From the NCBI RefSeq assembly GCF_900101025.1, contig NZ_FMUH01000001.1, forward strand, positions 1-64,000: DNA of 64,000 nucleotides, written 5' to 3'. A program made the position numbers and the translations under genes. Below the pieces are notes generated by a model that saw only the letters and a list, made by a program, of their open reading frames with translations, was not told the origin of the DNA and ran no database searches. This DNA comes from Klenkia marina (GTDB taxonomy: Bacteria > Actinomycetota > Actinomycetes > Mycobacteriales > Geodermatophilaceae). How positions within the stretch are numbered: position 1 is the first letter of the stretch; every line of letters begins with the position of its first letter. This document shows positions 63,562 through 64,000 of this stretch, one piece after another.

Positions 63562-64000
63562 GTGCCGTTCCTGACCCGCCCGCACGTCGAGCAGCTGGCC
63601 GGCGGTGAGTGGTCGCTGACCGAGCCGCTGGTCTACGCCGGCCGCAGCGAGCAGTGGATGGTGCCGACCGGCTTCGTCACCGACTTCGCCTCGGTGCCCG
63701 TGCCGGTGCGGTGGCTGATCCCGGCGGACGGGCCCTGGACGGCGGCCGCCGTCGTGCACGACTGGTTCTGCGAGGTCGGCATCGCCGCCGGGCAGGTCTC
63801 CAGCCGGGACGCCGACGGCGTCTTCCGCCGCATGTGCCGGGAACTGGGGACGCCGGTGCTGCGCCGCTGGCTGATGTGGGCCGGCGTGCGGTGGGGCGCG
63901 GTGGCCAGCCCGGTGCGCCGGCCCGGGTTAGCCCGCGACCTGCCCGCCGTGCTGGCCATCTCGGTGCTGGCCGTGCCGCTGGTGGTGCCGGTGTCGCTGG
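63562..64000 (+). CDS. DUF1353 domain-containing protein (runs off the window)
   Basis: The first 146 residues, from GTG 63562, of a DUF1353 protein: VPTGFVTDFASVPVPVRWLI, then AAAVVHDWFCE and FRRMCRELG. The family is common in phages and bacteria, with unknown function. The visible end is hydrophobic (AVLAISVLAVPLVVPVSL), suggesting a membrane span. A leucine is written with the rare TTA codon at 63928-63930. The start lies six bases after the deaminase stop. Confidence 0.8.
   Translation, partial: MPFLTRPHVEQLAGGEWSLTEPLVYAGRSEQWMVPTGFVTDFASVPVPVRWLIPADGPWTAAAVVHDWFCEVGIAAGQVSSRDADGVFRRMCRELGTPVLRRWLMWAGVRWGAVASPVRRPGLARDLPAVLAISVLAVPLVVPVSL

Overview
This 64 kb window is GC-rich actinobacterial DNA. 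GTG starts are common, many neighbouring genes overlap by ATGA or GTGA, and it carries typical actinobacterial families: a DUF222/HNH gene with an SOS-like box, IdeR-type iron boxes, F420-type oxidoreductases and a stand-alone LigD polymerase. The gene content and style suggest Geodermatophilaceae or a near relative; that placement is an inference from style, not a match. The window is chromosomal. I saw no tRNA, rRNA, CRISPR array, transposase or integrase.

Layout. 1-5.6 kb: 5' end of ctaD, a small stress membrane protein, an RlmA-type methyltransferase with a phosphodiesterase, a CtaG-like assembly protein, a cation efflux protein and a membrane-anchored M23 peptidase. 6-15.4 kb: MFS exporter, aldo/keto reductase, sugar-lactone oxidase coupled to an ABC-F ATPase, sfnG with a probable cysteine-rich leader peptide, a methyltransferase and a large catalase. 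15.4-18 kb: a broken lepB copy beside a DUF222/HNH gene. 18-23 kb: 5-oxoprolinase cluster (pxpABC, NRAMP-like transporter) facing a GntR regulator and a DUF1445 protein. 23-32 kb: LigD polymerase, redox enzymes, a HerA-like ATPase, a YpfJ-type metallopeptidase, and an IdeR-boxed siderophore-interacting protein.

33.7-45.7 kb is the most interesting block. A DeoR regulator and a single-polypeptide fusion of a four-carbon acid sugar kinase with a PdxA-type dehydrogenase face a tightly overlapped nine-gene operon: a five-gene Dpp-type ABC importer, an aldo/keto reductase, an HpcH/HpaI aldolase, a sialidase-fold protein and an SDR. Twin palindromes 22 bp apart lie between them. I read this as a catabolic island for an unusual acidic sugar or glycoside, with unknown substrate.

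45.7-64 kb: acyl-CoA dehydrogenase, two unknown proteins, purT colliding with an AlkZ-like gene that lacks a nearby stop, a DUF2786 protein, an iron-siderophore importer whose iron box covers the upstream stop codon, a LacI-controlled sugar ABC operon facing an aldose epimerase with a LacI operator in each promoter, then a PPOX protein, an adenosine/adenine deaminase and the start of a DUF1353 gene.
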